DNA of 64,000 bases. Origin: JAICKM01 sp038228295 (GTDB lineage Bacteria; Chloroflexota; Chloroflexia; QHBQ01; JAICKM01). The stretch spans positions 62,001 to 126,000 of the forward strand of contig JBBRPH010000001.1 in the NCBI GenBank assembly GCA_038228295.1. The letters run 5' to 3'. Shown here one piece after another: positions 23,946-33,202 of the stretch; position 1 is the first letter of the stretch, and every line of letters begins with the position of its first letter. The translations under genes were made by a program, and so were the position numbers. The notes under the pieces were generated by a model that worked only from the letters and a program-made list of their open reading frames with translations, did no database searches and was not told where the DNA came from.

Positions 23946-25319
23946 CTACGGGCCGGCGGTATGAAAACTCCAAGCCTTGTGCCGCGTTGTGCCGTTCTGG
24001 GTCACGGTGACATCGGCACGGTACTGCGTAGCCACTGCTAACGGATGAACTGGGCGCAACGTAACCATATTGAAGTAACCCATTGCCGGCGTGGTAGTAA
24101 TCATTACGGGCGCACCGCCGGCGTCGGTCAGTGTCGCACTCACCAAAGTAACCGCCGGAGCGAAGGGGCCGAACTGCCAGGTGACGGCGCCCGTATGCGC
24201 GTCGGTTTGGCCGTCGCCGGGATAGACTATGTTATCCGGTTGCTCTGGGCCGGTAGTGCCGCCGATGACATTCAGCGCAGCCGCACAGCCGTGCGCGTCG
24301 CAACTCATAGCAAAGCCGCTACGCGCCAGCGGCGGATTCAACATACCAAAGCGGTGGAGCGGCTCTTCCATCCAGCCGTCAATCATCCGCGCGGGCGTGT
24401 AGTCGGGTTGAGTGCGGTACAGATTGCTGCCTTGCGCCGCTGCCTGACCCGCCGCTGTATAGCCGGGGCGACTGGGCGTCTCGTTATGCTCATATTGATC
24501 GGGGTTAAGCAGCATATAGTGGATATGCAGCGCGTCGGCGGCGGTCAGGGCGGGGTCTTCGACCACCGCCGGCAAGCCCGCCGCCGCACGATAGTAGTTA
24601 AGCCGCCCCAGCCAGTCCGCGGGGAGGGCGAGGGGAGCAGCGGTTGGTGAGCTACCCGGCCCGGCGGTCGGGCGGCTGCCGTTGGGGTACGTTGTATCGT
24701 AGCGGAAGCGACCCAACTGGCTCAACAACACATTATACGGCGGCGCATTTTCGGGGTGCAACTCAAACACGGCGCGCTCAAAATATTGCACGGTGTAGGG
24801 CTTACCGTTCAAGTCGCTGGTCTCCGTGAATTCCTCGGAAATCGGGTAGCCTTGCTGAGCCAGGCCGCCATGACCCTCCCAGTAGGCGCGGAACACCCCA
24901 CCAACCGTGTGTCCGGTTTCAGCGAATAGGCGGGGGGTGTCGTGGCTAACCCGCTGACCGGGCGCGCCGTCCGGGTATTTAGCCCGGTAACGGAAGGTGC
25001 CCAGTTGCGAGAGCAGCGTATCGAACGGCGGCGTGTTTTCGGGGTGCCGCTCGAACACGGCGCGCTCAAAATATTGCACGGTATAGAGCTTACCGTTCAG
25101 ATCGCTAACTTCCTGTAGCTCATCGGAGATCGGGTAGCCCTGTTGGGTCAAGCCGCCGTGCGCCTGCCAGTAAACCCAAAACGGGCCGCTGACAGTTTTG
25201 CCGGTTTGCGGAAACAGGTGAGAATCGCCTTGCGCCCGGCCGAGATCGGGCAGAGCGAACAGCAAACCGATCAGGGTGAGTGCGCTAAGGCCACGGAAAA
25301 TGCGGGAGGCGTTGTGCAT
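23946..25319 (-). CDS. Secreted CAP-superfamily protein with two YW/QQGYPIS repeats
   Basis: The 457-residue product has a signal peptide (about 10-30) and two 80-90-residue repeats (about 35-115 and 122-205). Each has a YWxxHGGLxQQGYPIS core, TVQYFERAVFExHPEN and LLSQLGxFRY. I associate this repeat with secreted Chloroflexota proteins. After a Pro/Ser/Thr linker, residues 235-345 form a CAP (SCP/PR-1) domain: LNYYRAAAGLPAV, LTAADALHIHYM and PLHRFGMLNPPL. A C-terminal Ig-like segment follows. It should act outside the cell; CAP domains bind lipids or act on surface polymers, and the role is unknown. AAAGGA precedes the ATG. Confidence 0.82.
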   Translation of the reverse strand: MHNASRIFRGLSALTLIGLLFALPDLGRAQGDSHLFPQTGKTVSGPFWVYWQAHGGLTQQGYPISDELQEVSDLNGKLYTVQYFERAVFERHPENTPPFDTLLSQLGTFRYRAKYPDGAPGQRVSHDTPRLFAETGHTVGGVFRAYWEGHGGLAQQGYPISEEFTETSDLNGKPYTVQYFERAVFELHPENAPPYNVLLSQLGRFRYDTTYPNGSRPTAGPGSSPTAAPLALPADWLGRLNYYRAAAGLPAVVEDPALTAADALHIHYMLLNPDQYEHNETPSRPGYTAAGQAAAQGSNLYRTQPDYTPARMIDGWMEEPLHRFGMLNPPLARSGFAMSCDAHGCAAALNVIGGTTGPEQPDNIVYPGDGQTDAHTGAVTWQFGPFAPAVTLVSATLTDAGGAPVMITTTPAMGYFNMVTLRPVHPLAVATQYRADVTVTQNGTTRHKAWSFHTAGP

Positions 25320-25434
25320 TAATGGGTTCCTTTAGCGGTTCGTATTAAAAGCACTAATGTTAGATGAGCAAGAATGCATTATCACACAGGCGGCACGCCG
25401 GTGAGAATAGCCCAATTGTCCTGTTTAGGGCGTG

Positions 25435-27759
25435 CTATCGTGTAGTCAGGGCTACGCCATACATCCCAAACGACAGCAAGCGCGGGTCGCGGGGATCGCC
25501 GGTGGGCCGGGGTGGTTCGGGGCTACGAAAGCGGATGCGATGATTACCCGGCGGCACGATTAGCTGCACAGTGAAAGGTTTTGCGGCGGCTTGCGGGGTC
25601 AGGGCAACAGTTGTCGGCTTGCCGTCATCCAGGCTAATCAGCAAACTGCGTGCCGCCCCAAACGGATACGCGGTAAAAGCCAGCGTGGCAGGGAGCGGCG
25701 ATGATGTGAGATTGATCGTGAAGAGCTCCGCCGAGTCACCGCTGTTAGAGTCAGCCCAGCGGTAAGGCTGCCCATTAGATCCCTGCGCCGCGTCAAACCA
25801 GCCGTCGCCCACATCAAGGGTTAACGGGTTCGCCGGGGCCGGCCCGTCGGGCACACGATACACGCGCATTAGGCGATCAGTGTACACCGGTTGCACATTC
25901 GCCCCCAGCACCTGCTCCAGCACCCGCGCGAACTCCGCCGCGTTCCACGGCGCGTCCAGAGCTTCTTGCCAGACGACGATATAGCGGGTGTGATAATAAT
26001 TCAGGATCGCCCGCCCCTGCGTCGCATAGTCGGTACGTTGCAAAAAGTCGCGCGCCGGATAGTAATAGGCCAACTGGTCGGGGGGGAAGCCTAGCACCAG
26101 CAAATGATGAAACAAACTCGCGGTCTGCATGAAGTTGTTGGGGTTCGACAGTTTATGGTCGCGCGCCCACCGTCCGCCGAAAATCGGCTTGCCGGTCAAG
26201 ATCTGATACGCCATGTAATGATCTTCGCCGCGCCCTTTATCGGTGAAGGCGGGCAGTTGCAGGATCGCATACGACTCCGGGTCGTGCGCAATCTGTTGAT
26301 AAAACGGCGGCCAATCGGGCGCATCTACCCGCGCCTCCCCGGCGGCGACGACGAATGGAACGAGACTGATCAGCAGAAAAAGCGTATAAAGCGTGAAACG
26401 TGAAACGTGAAACGTGAGACGCCGCCACGAGTGAGGGGTGCGTGCGGAGCGCGGAATAGGTATGAGTGCTGCGTGCTGCGTGCTGCGCGCGGAATTGACG
26501 GACGCCGCCTGAGGATCACCGACTGACGACCGCCACCCACGGCGCACAGCCCGCAGACCCAGCGCCGCCAGATGCGCCACACCAAGCAGAGCCAGGGTAC
26601 TATAACGACCGGGGTCGCGGCCGATGTTGAAGATCGGCAGGTTTTGCAGCAGGGCGTAGGGCAGGGGGAAGCCGGTCGCCTTGCCGCCCACTGTCAGCAC
26701 TGGGCCGAGCGCGATGAGATAGAACAGGCCGATCACGACAGCCCAGAATCCGGCCTGCCGCCGCACCAGGTCACGGGCAGTGAACAGGCCGACCCCCGCC
26801 AGCCCCAGGGCCAAGTAGCCGGGGTTGCCCAACCCCGGCCCCACCAGATCACGCAGATCCAGGGCGCGCGTGCTACTTTCATAGCCCACGGCCAGCCAGG
26901 GTGACGCGGCGGCCTCCAGCAACATGGGCAGTAGCAGCGGCGGCCCCACCAACACGGCAAAACCGCCGCCAATCAGCGCCAGCCGTCCGAATATCTGCCG
27001 GATCGCTGCTGCCTGCCGCTGCGTAAAGGCCAGATAAACGAACAGCAGTAATGTGCTGAACACGGCATACATCACATACTGCCAATCGGTCAGCGCCATA
27101 ATAACCAGCGTGCCGACCGCTCCCGCTGCATACCACCGTCGGCGATCCGACCGCCATGCGGCGCCGTCTCCAGCCGGTGGGCCGTAAAGCGTGCGGAATA
27201 GGAGAAACAAATAGAGCGGCAACCACTCAACCGATAGCTTTTCGGCCTGCCCCAGCGTGTAAAAGGTCAGTACGTTGCGGCCGGCGTAAGTAAACAGCGC
27301 CGCCCCGGCGAAGGCCGCCCATCCGTCATCTACCCAATCACGGATCAGCAGGAAGGTGAAGCCGGTAGTCAACGTCAGTGCCGCCAGAAAGAGGAGGTTG
27401 GTGCCGGCGATGTAGCCGAATAGCCAATTAAACGGGATTGTGATCAACCCATTGAACGGGTTGAGGGTGTGGAAGCGCAAGCTAATGCCGGTCGGATAGT
27501 ACAAATAATCGGTGTAAAACAGGTCCATCGGATGCAGATCGGGCGGCGGCACAGCAAAGGGCTGCAAACGCGCCGAGTCGAGTAGCGCCGTCTTGACCCA
27601 CCAATTGTTCCACAAATTCTCGTAGCCGTCGAGGTCGCCCCCAACCACACCGGCGGTTAGGTGCAATAGCGCCACCCGCCCATAGAGTGCGGCCAACAAT
27701 CCCGCCCCGATCCAGACCCACAGCGCCGGCCGCCGCAATATGCGCGCCGCTCGGCTCAC
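25435..27759 (-). CDS. Polytopic membrane protein, glycosyltransferase/YfhO-like
   Basis: The 774-residue protein has about 11 hydrophobic helices in residues 10-470, then an extracytoplasmic domain (about 480-760). The conserved-looking loop GGDLDGYENLWNNWW near residue 40 holds acidic residues in the position used by GT-C glycosyltransferases. This is the basis for a tentative GT-C call. It starts with GTG, overlapping the flippase stop (GTGA), so the two are coupled. Residues of about 410-460 are a low-quality stretch encoded by heptamer repeats (26392-26487) that seems inserted in frame between membrane helices. Confidence 0.7.
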   Translation of the reverse strand: MSRAARILRRPALWVWIGAGLLAALYGRVALLHLTAGVVGGDLDGYENLWNNWWVKTALLDSARLQPFAVPPPDLHPMDLFYTDYLYYPTGISLRFHTLNPFNGLITIPFNWLFGYIAGTNLLFLAALTLTTGFTFLLIRDWVDDGWAAFAGAALFTYAGRNVLTFYTLGQAEKLSVEWLPLYLFLLFRTLYGPPAGDGAAWRSDRRRWYAAGAVGTLVIMALTDWQYVMYAVFSTLLLFVYLAFTQRQAAAIRQIFGRLALIGGGFAVLVGPPLLLPMLLEAAASPWLAVGYESSTRALDLRDLVGPGLGNPGYLALGLAGVGLFTARDLVRRQAGFWAVVIGLFYLIALGPVLTVGGKATGFPLPYALLQNLPIFNIGRDPGRYSTLALLGVAHLAALGLRAVRRGWRSSVGDPQAASVNSARSTQHAALIPIPRSARTPHSWRRLTFHVSRFTLYTLFLLISLVPFVVAAGEARVDAPDWPPFYQQIAHDPESYAILQLPAFTDKGRGEDHYMAYQILTGKPIFGGRWARDHKLSNPNNFMQTASLFHHLLVLGFPPDQLAYYYPARDFLQRTDYATQGRAILNYYHTRYIVVWQEALDAPWNAAEFARVLEQVLGANVQPVYTDRLMRVYRVPDGPAPANPLTLDVGDGWFDAAQGSNGQPYRWADSNSGDSAELFTINLTSSPLPATLAFTAYPFGAARSLLISLDDGKPTTVALTPQAAAKPFTVQLIVPPGNHRIRFRSPEPPRPTGDPRDPRLLSFGMYGVALTTR
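26392..26419. repeat. Heptanucleotide repeat CGTGAAA x4 inside a gene
   Basis: Four units (CGTGAAA three times, then CGTGAGA) lie within the coding sequence of the large membrane protein. On the minus strand they read TTTCACG. Confidence 0.75.
26467..26487. repeat. Heptanucleotide repeat TGCTGCG x3 inside a gene
   Basis: Three exact 7-base units lie 47 bases from the CGTGAAA repeat within the same coding sequence. Confidence 0.75.
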
Positions 27760-29465
27760 AGATAGCGCAGCAATAGCTTGATGCCCGGCAGCCGCATTCC
27801 GGCGAAACGTTGCTTATCTTCGTCCAACAACCCGCCCAAGCGCCGGAATACGAGCCAAAACAGGCCGGTGGCGCCTAGCACCAACAGCCCATCCACCAGT
27901 GCCAGGCCGAACCAGGGCAAGCTGAGGATCGGCACCGGGTTAGCCGGCACTAACAGAGTCAACGGGCCGATAATCACGATAAAGGCCAGCGTCGCCGCCA
28001 GCACGCGGCCTAGGAAGGCCAGCGGGAAGCGCAAACCCAAGCGCCGTAGCCCAAACCCCAGCGCTACCAACCGTGAACTCAGCGCCGCCACCGCTACCGC
28101 CGCCGCCACGCCGACTACGCCGAACGCCGGCTCCCACAGGATCAGCAGCGGAACACTGAGCAGCGTGAAAGCGCGTGCGACCAGCACCACCCGGTAATCC
28201 TCATAAACCATCAACACATTGAGCGCCACACTGACAATACTCTCGCCGAACAGACCAAAAATGAGGATCGCACAAGCCGCCGTCGCTTCGCCCAGGCGCT
28301 CAGGATTAAGCACATCGCCCTTGCCCGCCTGCAAATAGAACAGGGCTAAAAGATTATGCACCATCAGCATTAGCCCAGCCCCGGCGGGCAGCAGTACCAG
28401 GATTAGGAAGCGCGTCAGACTGGCGTAGGCAGTCTGCAAGCCCTCGATACGGCCCTCGGCATAGAGGCGGGAGAAGAGTGGGGTTTGCACCCCGGTGAGC
28501 GGCACCACCAGTTTCTGTAGTAGCTGACGCACCACCTTGAACGCCATCCCAAGTAAAGTCACTTCAATAGCACGCCGTTCTTTATTGGCGACTAAAAAGC
28601 CGAGCGTAAGCACAATAAAGGATAAGTCATAGAGCGAAGCCGACAAGTTCATGATATACATCATGGCGGAGTAAGCGGTGAAGCGTTGCCAAATCGGACG
28701 ATTGGAGGGGCGACGTGGCCCCCCCACCTGAGTGCGCGGCGGATTACGGCGCAGACCGGCGTGCTCTTCGGCCAGAGCGCGAAACATCAAGCGTACCGAC
28801 AAGATCACTGAAATCGTCGTTCCGATCAGCAACGCCAGCAGCGCGCCAAATACGCCGAACGGTATGACCAGGACGATTTGTAAGCCCGGAATCAGCAGTG
28901 CGTTCAAGACGTCTAACACGCTGGTCATCTTTTGCCGAAAATACGCATATAGCACCTGGACCGATATATCAGAAGCGGCACCCAAGACCAGCATCACGGC
29001 CACTAGAGTTAATAGCAGCGGGCCGGCTTCTATGCCGCGGGGTGCGGTGGGAGCCAGCCGGGCTTGAACGGTGCTGACTCCTAACCAGTTGGTGAAAACG
29101 CTAGGAAACAGCACCAACGCTGCTACGAACGGCACCATCGTCAGAATTTTTGCCACAGTCACGCGCCCCAGCAAACGATTTAGCCCAGCCCGACCCTCCG
29201 TCATCTCGAACTCCGGGATAAAGCGGGGCAGTGCCCGCTCCAAGCCCAGGTCGGTGATCTGGCCTAAAACATTAAGCAACGAGGTGATCGTCACTACCAC
29301 GGCAAAGCCGTCTGTTTTCAACTGGTGTACGAGAACAAGCGAGGCGAATAGCGTGGCAACCAATTTCAGCGGCAGAAACACCGCGTTCCAAAACGCGGCT
29401 CCCGTCGCCCGCTCCACCAGTGTTGCCTGCGGTTTCGGCGCACCCGCTGCTGCTTGTTTAGCCAC
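27756..29465 (-). CDS. Polysaccharide flippase (Wzx/MurJ-like MOP superfamily)
   Basis: The 569-residue protein has about 14 hydrophobic helices in the pattern of oligosaccharide flippases. It begins TGAAFWNAVFLPLKLVATLF, with DLGLERALPRFIPEF near 75, which is a typical early loop of the family. It should move lipid-linked glycans across the cytoplasmic membrane. It starts with GTG after GGAG and is coupled to the membrane protein downstream. Together with the two glycosyltransferases it outlines a surface-glycan locus. The exact substrate is unknown. Confidence 0.85.
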   Translation of the reverse strand: MAKQAAAGAPKPQATLVERATGAAFWNAVFLPLKLVATLFASLVLVHQLKTDGFAVVVTITSLLNVLGQITDLGLERALPRFIPEFEMTEGRAGLNRLLGRVTVAKILTMVPFVAALVLFPSVFTNWLGVSTVQARLAPTAPRGIEAGPLLLTLVAVMLVLGAASDISVQVLYAYFRQKMTSVLDVLNALLIPGLQIVLVIPFGVFGALLALLIGTTISVILSVRLMFRALAEEHAGLRRNPPRTQVGGPRRPSNRPIWQRFTAYSAMMYIMNLSASLYDLSFIVLTLGFLVANKERRAIEVTLLGMAFKVVRQLLQKLVVPLTGVQTPLFSRLYAEGRIEGLQTAYASLTRFLILVLLPAGAGLMLMVHNLLALFYLQAGKGDVLNPERLGEATAACAILIFGLFGESIVSVALNVLMVYEDYRVVLVARAFTLLSVPLLILWEPAFGVVGVAAAVAVAALSSRLVALGFGLRRLGLRFPLAFLGRVLAATLAFIVIIGPLTLLVPANPVPILSLPWFGLALVDGLLVLGATGLFWLVFRRLGGLLDEDKQRFAGMRLPGIKLLLRYL

Positions 29466-29487
29466 GCTACTCCAATCGGGTTGTCAA

Positions 29488-29501
29488 TCGTCGGTCGTCG
29501 G
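29488..29501. repeat. Heptanucleotide repeat TCGTCGG x2
   Basis: Two exact units lie just upstream of the flippase start. Confidence 0.5.
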
Positions 29502-29588
29502 TATGGCCGGCTGCCGCGTAGGGAGCTATAAGCCCACTGCACTGTAACATATTACGGGTCTTTCGTCATGACGCTTACGCTTGGATTA

Positions 29589-29628
29589 GAAAACGGTCCG
29601 CACCCCATAACAGGCACGGACCGTTTTC
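29589..29628 (-). terminator. Terminator of the respiratory operon
   Basis: GAAAACGGTCCG at 29589-29600 pairs with its exact complement at 29617-29628, giving a 12-bp stem ending in TTTTC on the minus strand. It lies 42 bases past the last gene of the operon. Confidence 0.75.
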
Positions 29629-29669
29629 TGATTGCTGGGAAGCGCGCTTCACGTTTTACATCGCCCGCC

Positions 29670-31718
29670 TCATGCGCGTCGCTCCGCTAGGATCATGCGC
29701 GCGCCGCCGACATAGGTACGGTAGACGGTCAAGCCGCTGAGGGTGGGGAGTAAGGCCCAGGTGAAAGCCATGATACCCACCCCCACTGGCCCGGCGGATG
29801 TCACCGCCAGCAGTACAAACAGTGTGGTCCAGTAGATGCCGGCCCAGACCGAGAGCAGCATTACGCCGATAAAGCCGCGCCCACTCATGATCCAGCCCAT
29901 ACCCATGAAGCCGGCCCAGCCCGCGCCCATCTCATAGATCGCCAGTTGCAGCCCCCGGCGCACGATCTGGCGCGGGTCATCAGGCACGGCGCTGGGGTGC
30001 GGCGTGGCGTGCTGGTGCGCGGCGGCGGCGGCGCGGCCAAAAAAGGTGCGCCGATAGGCCCGAATAGCCTCAATACCGATAGAGCCGGTGATATGGCGCA
30101 GCAACATGAAGTAGCCGAGACCCAGCCAGCAGGCGACGAGCAGCACCAAACCGGTATGTATCAGATCGCCGCCGACGGCCGAGCGCACCGCCACGGCCGT
30201 ATCAGGCGGCAAAAAGTCGTCCATTGTGCCCTTCGCGCCACCGGGGAAGCGCGCATAGAGGGCCATGCTCTCTGTGATGCCCAACGTCAGGAACAGGATG
30301 TAGGTGGCGAAGATGCCGCTAGCGATCACGGCCAGGGTGCGCTTGGCGAATGGGACACTGAACAGAGGGCGACCCGTCACGCGCGGCAGAGCAAAGGTGG
30401 CGAGTGTCATCAGCCCCAGGATGGCGAAGCCGACCATGTTCATTTGCGCGTGGGCAAACGGCGTGACCATGAAGCCGGTGCCTTGCGCCTCGTCAAGCCA
30501 GGTTTCTACCGGCGGCAGGGTCTGGATCACGCCCTGAATCGTGCCGATCAGCAGAGCGAGTGTGCTAATGCCGACAAAGCGCGACAGCCAATGATCGGCC
30601 GGCGCATCGGGGGCCGGCCCCTGCTTAAGCGTCAAGAAGATATTAGCGATAAAGGTCCAGAAGCCGATACCCATTATGATCGCCGCCGACACCAACGGGA
30701 TGGTGTGCCACAGCCCCACCTGAGCGCGAATCGTGTCGTAGTTAGCCCCTTTTTCGACGATGGGCGTACCTTCGACAAAGCCCAGAATGATCGCGATCAG
30801 CCAGAAGCTGAACACGCCGACCACGACGGTATAATAGCTGAAACGGGCCATCTTAAAGCTGTAGATAGGCCGGCCCAGCATACGCGGTAGGAAGTAGTAG
30901 AGCAACGCCATCATACCGATGGACACCCCACCGACCAAGTTCATGTGTGCGTGGGCCATCGGATCGATCAGGCGACCGGCCGCGCCCGCTTTGTGCAACC
31001 AGTCGAGCGACCAGGGCAACACCTGATATACGCCCTGCACCGTACCGATAAACAGCGCCGTGGCCGAGACTACACAGAACTGGATCAGCAGCCACTCAAT
31101 CGGTGTAGCCCCTTGCGCCGGATGTTCGCGGCGGAACCGGCCCATGCGCCGGGCGGTCAGCCAGACATTGGCCGTGAACGTCCAGTAGCCGATGCCCATG
31201 ATCGCCGCAGTGAAAGCGATCGGCCCTTTGTGCCACGCTCCCATCCAGTCGCGCGCGGCTTCGTACTGCCAACCGGCATGGACCATGCTGCCCTCGTAGG
31301 CACCCACCGCCAGAACCGAGAGGTAGAAGCCGAACACGCCGAACAGCGTGAACCAAAACGAAACGCTCGTCAGCGCGCTGCTGTACAAGGGGCGGTGGCC
31401 CAGACGCGGCATAATGTAGTAGAGCAGCGCCGTCAGGGTGATCGTGCCCGCCCCGACAATCGTGATATGGGTGTGGGCCAGGTTGGTGATCATGTGGCCG
31501 CCGTAATCGGCGGTACGAATCCATTCGGCGAATATGGGTAGCCGTTGCAAAATACCATGGATTGCGCTGATCACTAAGGCGAGACCGGCAGCGAAAAAGA
31601 AACGGGGTAGACCGTGGTCGGCGTTGAGTTCGTCTACCGCGACTGCGGGATCACTATCGGAACCGGTCCCCGTCACCGCAGGACTGATGTTGAGATTAGG
31701 ATGGGCAATGGCGCTCAC
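29670..31718 (-). CDS. Heme-copper-oxidase-like membrane protein built of three copies of a CcoN C-terminal module
   Basis: The 682-residue protein (GTG at 31716-31718 after AGGAG) repeats one membrane unit of 160-190 residues three times. Each has an IGTVQGVxQxLP-like helix, an AHxHxNxVG-type helix (AHTHITIVG, AHAHMNLVG, AHAQMNMVG) and ALLYYxxPRxxGRPLYS. The unit resembles the last heme-binding part of the CcoN gene in the same operon (VQGPFQSIQG, VGHAHLALLG, AIYYIIP). The copper-site motifs WFYGHN and GQHH of CcoN are absent, so it is probably not a terminal oxidase. A fourth C-terminal segment of about 120 residues is different. Heme or quinone binding is plausible. Confidence 0.65.
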   Translation of the reverse strand: MSAIAHPNLNISPAVTGTGSDSDPAVAVDELNADHGLPRFFFAAGLALVISAIHGILQRLPIFAEWIRTADYGGHMITNLAHTHITIVGAGTITLTALLYYIMPRLGHRPLYSSALTSVSFWFTLFGVFGFYLSVLAVGAYEGSMVHAGWQYEAARDWMGAWHKGPIAFTAAIMGIGYWTFTANVWLTARRMGRFRREHPAQGATPIEWLLIQFCVVSATALFIGTVQGVYQVLPWSLDWLHKAGAAGRLIDPMAHAHMNLVGGVSIGMMALLYYFLPRMLGRPIYSFKMARFSYYTVVVGVFSFWLIAIILGFVEGTPIVEKGANYDTIRAQVGLWHTIPLVSAAIIMGIGFWTFIANIFLTLKQGPAPDAPADHWLSRFVGISTLALLIGTIQGVIQTLPPVETWLDEAQGTGFMVTPFAHAQMNMVGFAILGLMTLATFALPRVTGRPLFSVPFAKRTLAVIASGIFATYILFLTLGITESMALYARFPGGAKGTMDDFLPPDTAVAVRSAVGGDLIHTGLVLLVACWLGLGYFMLLRHITGSIGIEAIRAYRRTFFGRAAAAAHQHATPHPSAVPDDPRQIVRRGLQLAIYEMGAGWAGFMGMGWIMSGRGFIGVMLLSVWAGIYWTTLFVLLAVTSAGPVGVGIMAFTWALLPTLSGLTVYRTYVGGARMILAERRA

Positions 31719-31729
31719 AAGCAAGGCTC

Positions 31730-32263
31730 CTATTTGACCGCAAAAGCGTAATAAAAACGGCTGTTATCAAACATCCCTCCCGATGGGGCGTTGATTTCAT
31801 ACGCGCCGGTGTCCCAGGTGCCGGCTTTCGCTTGTAACCGTAAGAGGCGATCACTGCGAAGCCGTTGCGCGATCGTGGCGACCGGCGGCAGGCCAGTGGG
31901 GGTGATGGTGTAGGTACTCGTGTCGGGGTCCAGGCTGACCTGATTGATCAAAATCGCATCAATTGCGGTAGCGGGGACTTGCAGCATTCGATCCTGTGAC
32001 ACCATACCCGACTCGGTTAACTCAACGAGCTGCCAAAGATTGGTGGGACAGCGCGCATCTGCGCCCGGCTTCAACTGAATAAATGCCCCGCGCATATCAT
32101 CGCGCGGTAAGGCACCTTCGTCCCCGGTCACACACTTGTAGGGGGCCATATCAGGACCGAAATTTATTTGATAGCTGCCGTAAAGGGAGAAGCCCAAGAC
32201 CAACAGCATCAAGATCCCAATCAGTGGATACATAATTTTACGCCATGCTGTAATAGAAAACAC
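31730..32263 (-). CDS. Membrane-anchored protein of unknown function in respiratory operon
   Basis: The 177-residue product has one N-terminal membrane helix (about 12-30, IMYPLIGILMLLVLGF) and an outer domain with two cysteines (YKCVTGDE, ARCPTN) that could pair. The start is GTG with AAGGAT upstream. I recognise no family. Its place between the small membrane genes and the oxidase-like gene suggests a role in the same complex. Confidence 0.6.
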   Translation of the reverse strand: MFSITAWRKIMYPLIGILMLLVLGFSLYGSYQINFGPDMAPYKCVTGDEGALPRDDMRGAFIQLKPGADARCPTNLWQLVELTESGMVSQDRMLQVPATAIDAILINQVSLDPDTSTYTITPTGLPPVATIAQRLRSDRLLRLQAKAGTWDTGAYEINAPSGGMFDNSRFYYAFAVK

Positions 32264-32272
32264 AGTATCCTT

Positions 32273-32515
32273 CTACTTCCAGGCCGAGTCACCGGAGACC
32301 GGCGAGGGCGGCAACGTGTCGGGCATAGACGGCTCCGACGTTGGGAGGGGATCGCCGGTGGGCAGCGGGCTGGGAGTGGGCGGCGCTCGCCGCCGAGCGG
32401 CCTGCATATTCGTCCGTATGACCCAAATCATAACCACTGTCATCACGATGAGCACAGTAGCCATGTCCAGCAGCATATCGGTCAGGTTACTCCAGACGAT
32501 CCCATTGAGCAGCAC
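32273..32515 (-). CDS. Small single-helix membrane protein
   Basis: The 80-residue product has one hydrophobic helix (about 15-35, MATVLIVMTVVMIWVI), then a basic stop-transfer RRR and a Pro/Ser/Thr-rich tail. The GTG start lies one base after the stop of the preceding gene, so it is coupled. No family recognised. Confidence 0.55.
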   Translation of the reverse strand: MLLNGIVWSNLTDMLLDMATVLIVMTVVMIWVIRTNMQAARRRAPPTPSPLPTGDPLPTSEPSMPDTLPPSPVSGDSAWK

Positions 32516-32516
32516 C

Positions 32517-32831
32517 TTAAGTCAAGACCTCATAGACTTCGATCACCGGCGTGCTGTGATAGCGAGCTACATCATCCTCGAAGTCGCGGATCATCGGTGT
32601 GCTGGCATACTGTTCGATGTCGGACAGCCCATACCATTGGGTGAAGCTGACCACTTTGATGCTGCCCTGCGGCAGGTTTTGCATCCAGACTCCGCCTTTG
32701 TGAAAGCCGGGCGTGTTTTGCGCCACGATCTGCGTGCCGCTCACGGCGGCCATAAACAGGTTGTGGCCCGGTTGTAACTCGCCGGTGCGTTCGGGCGGCA
32801 CTACAAAGGTCATTGTGCGAATATAAGCCAT
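32517..32831 (-). CDS. Dimeric alpha/beta-barrel (antibiotic biosynthesis monooxygenase-like) protein
   Basis: The 104-residue product begins MAYIRTMTFVVPPERTGE and has SFTQWYGLSDIEQYASTP and VARYHSTPVIEVYEVL. This is the pattern of a ferredoxin-like dimeric barrel protein such as ABM or EthD families. Those families include heme oxygenase-like and monooxygenase enzymes. In this operon a heme-related role is possible, but no catalytic residues can be named. AGGAA precedes the ATG. Confidence 0.55.
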   Translation of the reverse strand: MAYIRTMTFVVPPERTGELQPGHNLFMAAVSGTQIVAQNTPGFHKGGVWMQNLPQGSIKVVSFTQWYGLSDIEQYASTPMIRDFEDDVARYHSTPVIEVYEVLT

Positions 32832-32858
32832 TGGCGATTCCTATTCCCGCTGCTATCG

Positions 32859-33182
32859 CTATTTGATCGGATAGTTTGTGACGATATTGGCGGAATATGT
32901 TGGGCCGACGAACAGGTACAATACCGTCACCACCAGGAAGAGCGTCAGCACCCCACCGAGGATGATACCCCAAGTCAGGTTCCAGCCTTCGGGTTCGCCG
33001 GGGCGGCCCGCCTCTTCTTCGGCTTCTTCGCCCGCACTCTCCTCGACCGGCGCTTCGCCGTGTTTGCCGGCAATCGGCTCCAGGCCGTAGAGTGGCTCCC
33101 GATTACCGCCGTATTCACCGCGGGCGCGGTCACGTCCGGCAGCCTTGATGTCTTCCTGCGTAAAGCGCGTTTCTTCGTCCAT
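32859..33182 (-). CDS. Acidic protein with one C-terminal membrane helix
   Basis: The 107-residue product has a charged N terminus, an acidic stretch (EEAEEEAGRPGEPEG near 53-67) and one hydrophobic helix (about 72-93). It is thus tail-anchored with its bulk on the cytoplasmic side. GGGAGAGG precedes the ATG. Family unknown; position suggests an accessory part of the cbb3/bc system. Confidence 0.6.
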   Translation of the reverse strand: MDEETRFTQEDIKAAGRDRARGEYGGNREPLYGLEPIAGKHGEAPVEESAGEEAEEEAGRPGEPEGWNLTWGIILGGVLTLFLVVTVLYLFVGPTYSANIVTNYPIK

Positions 33183-33202
33183 CGGTCCTCTCCCTTTGTC
33201 CC

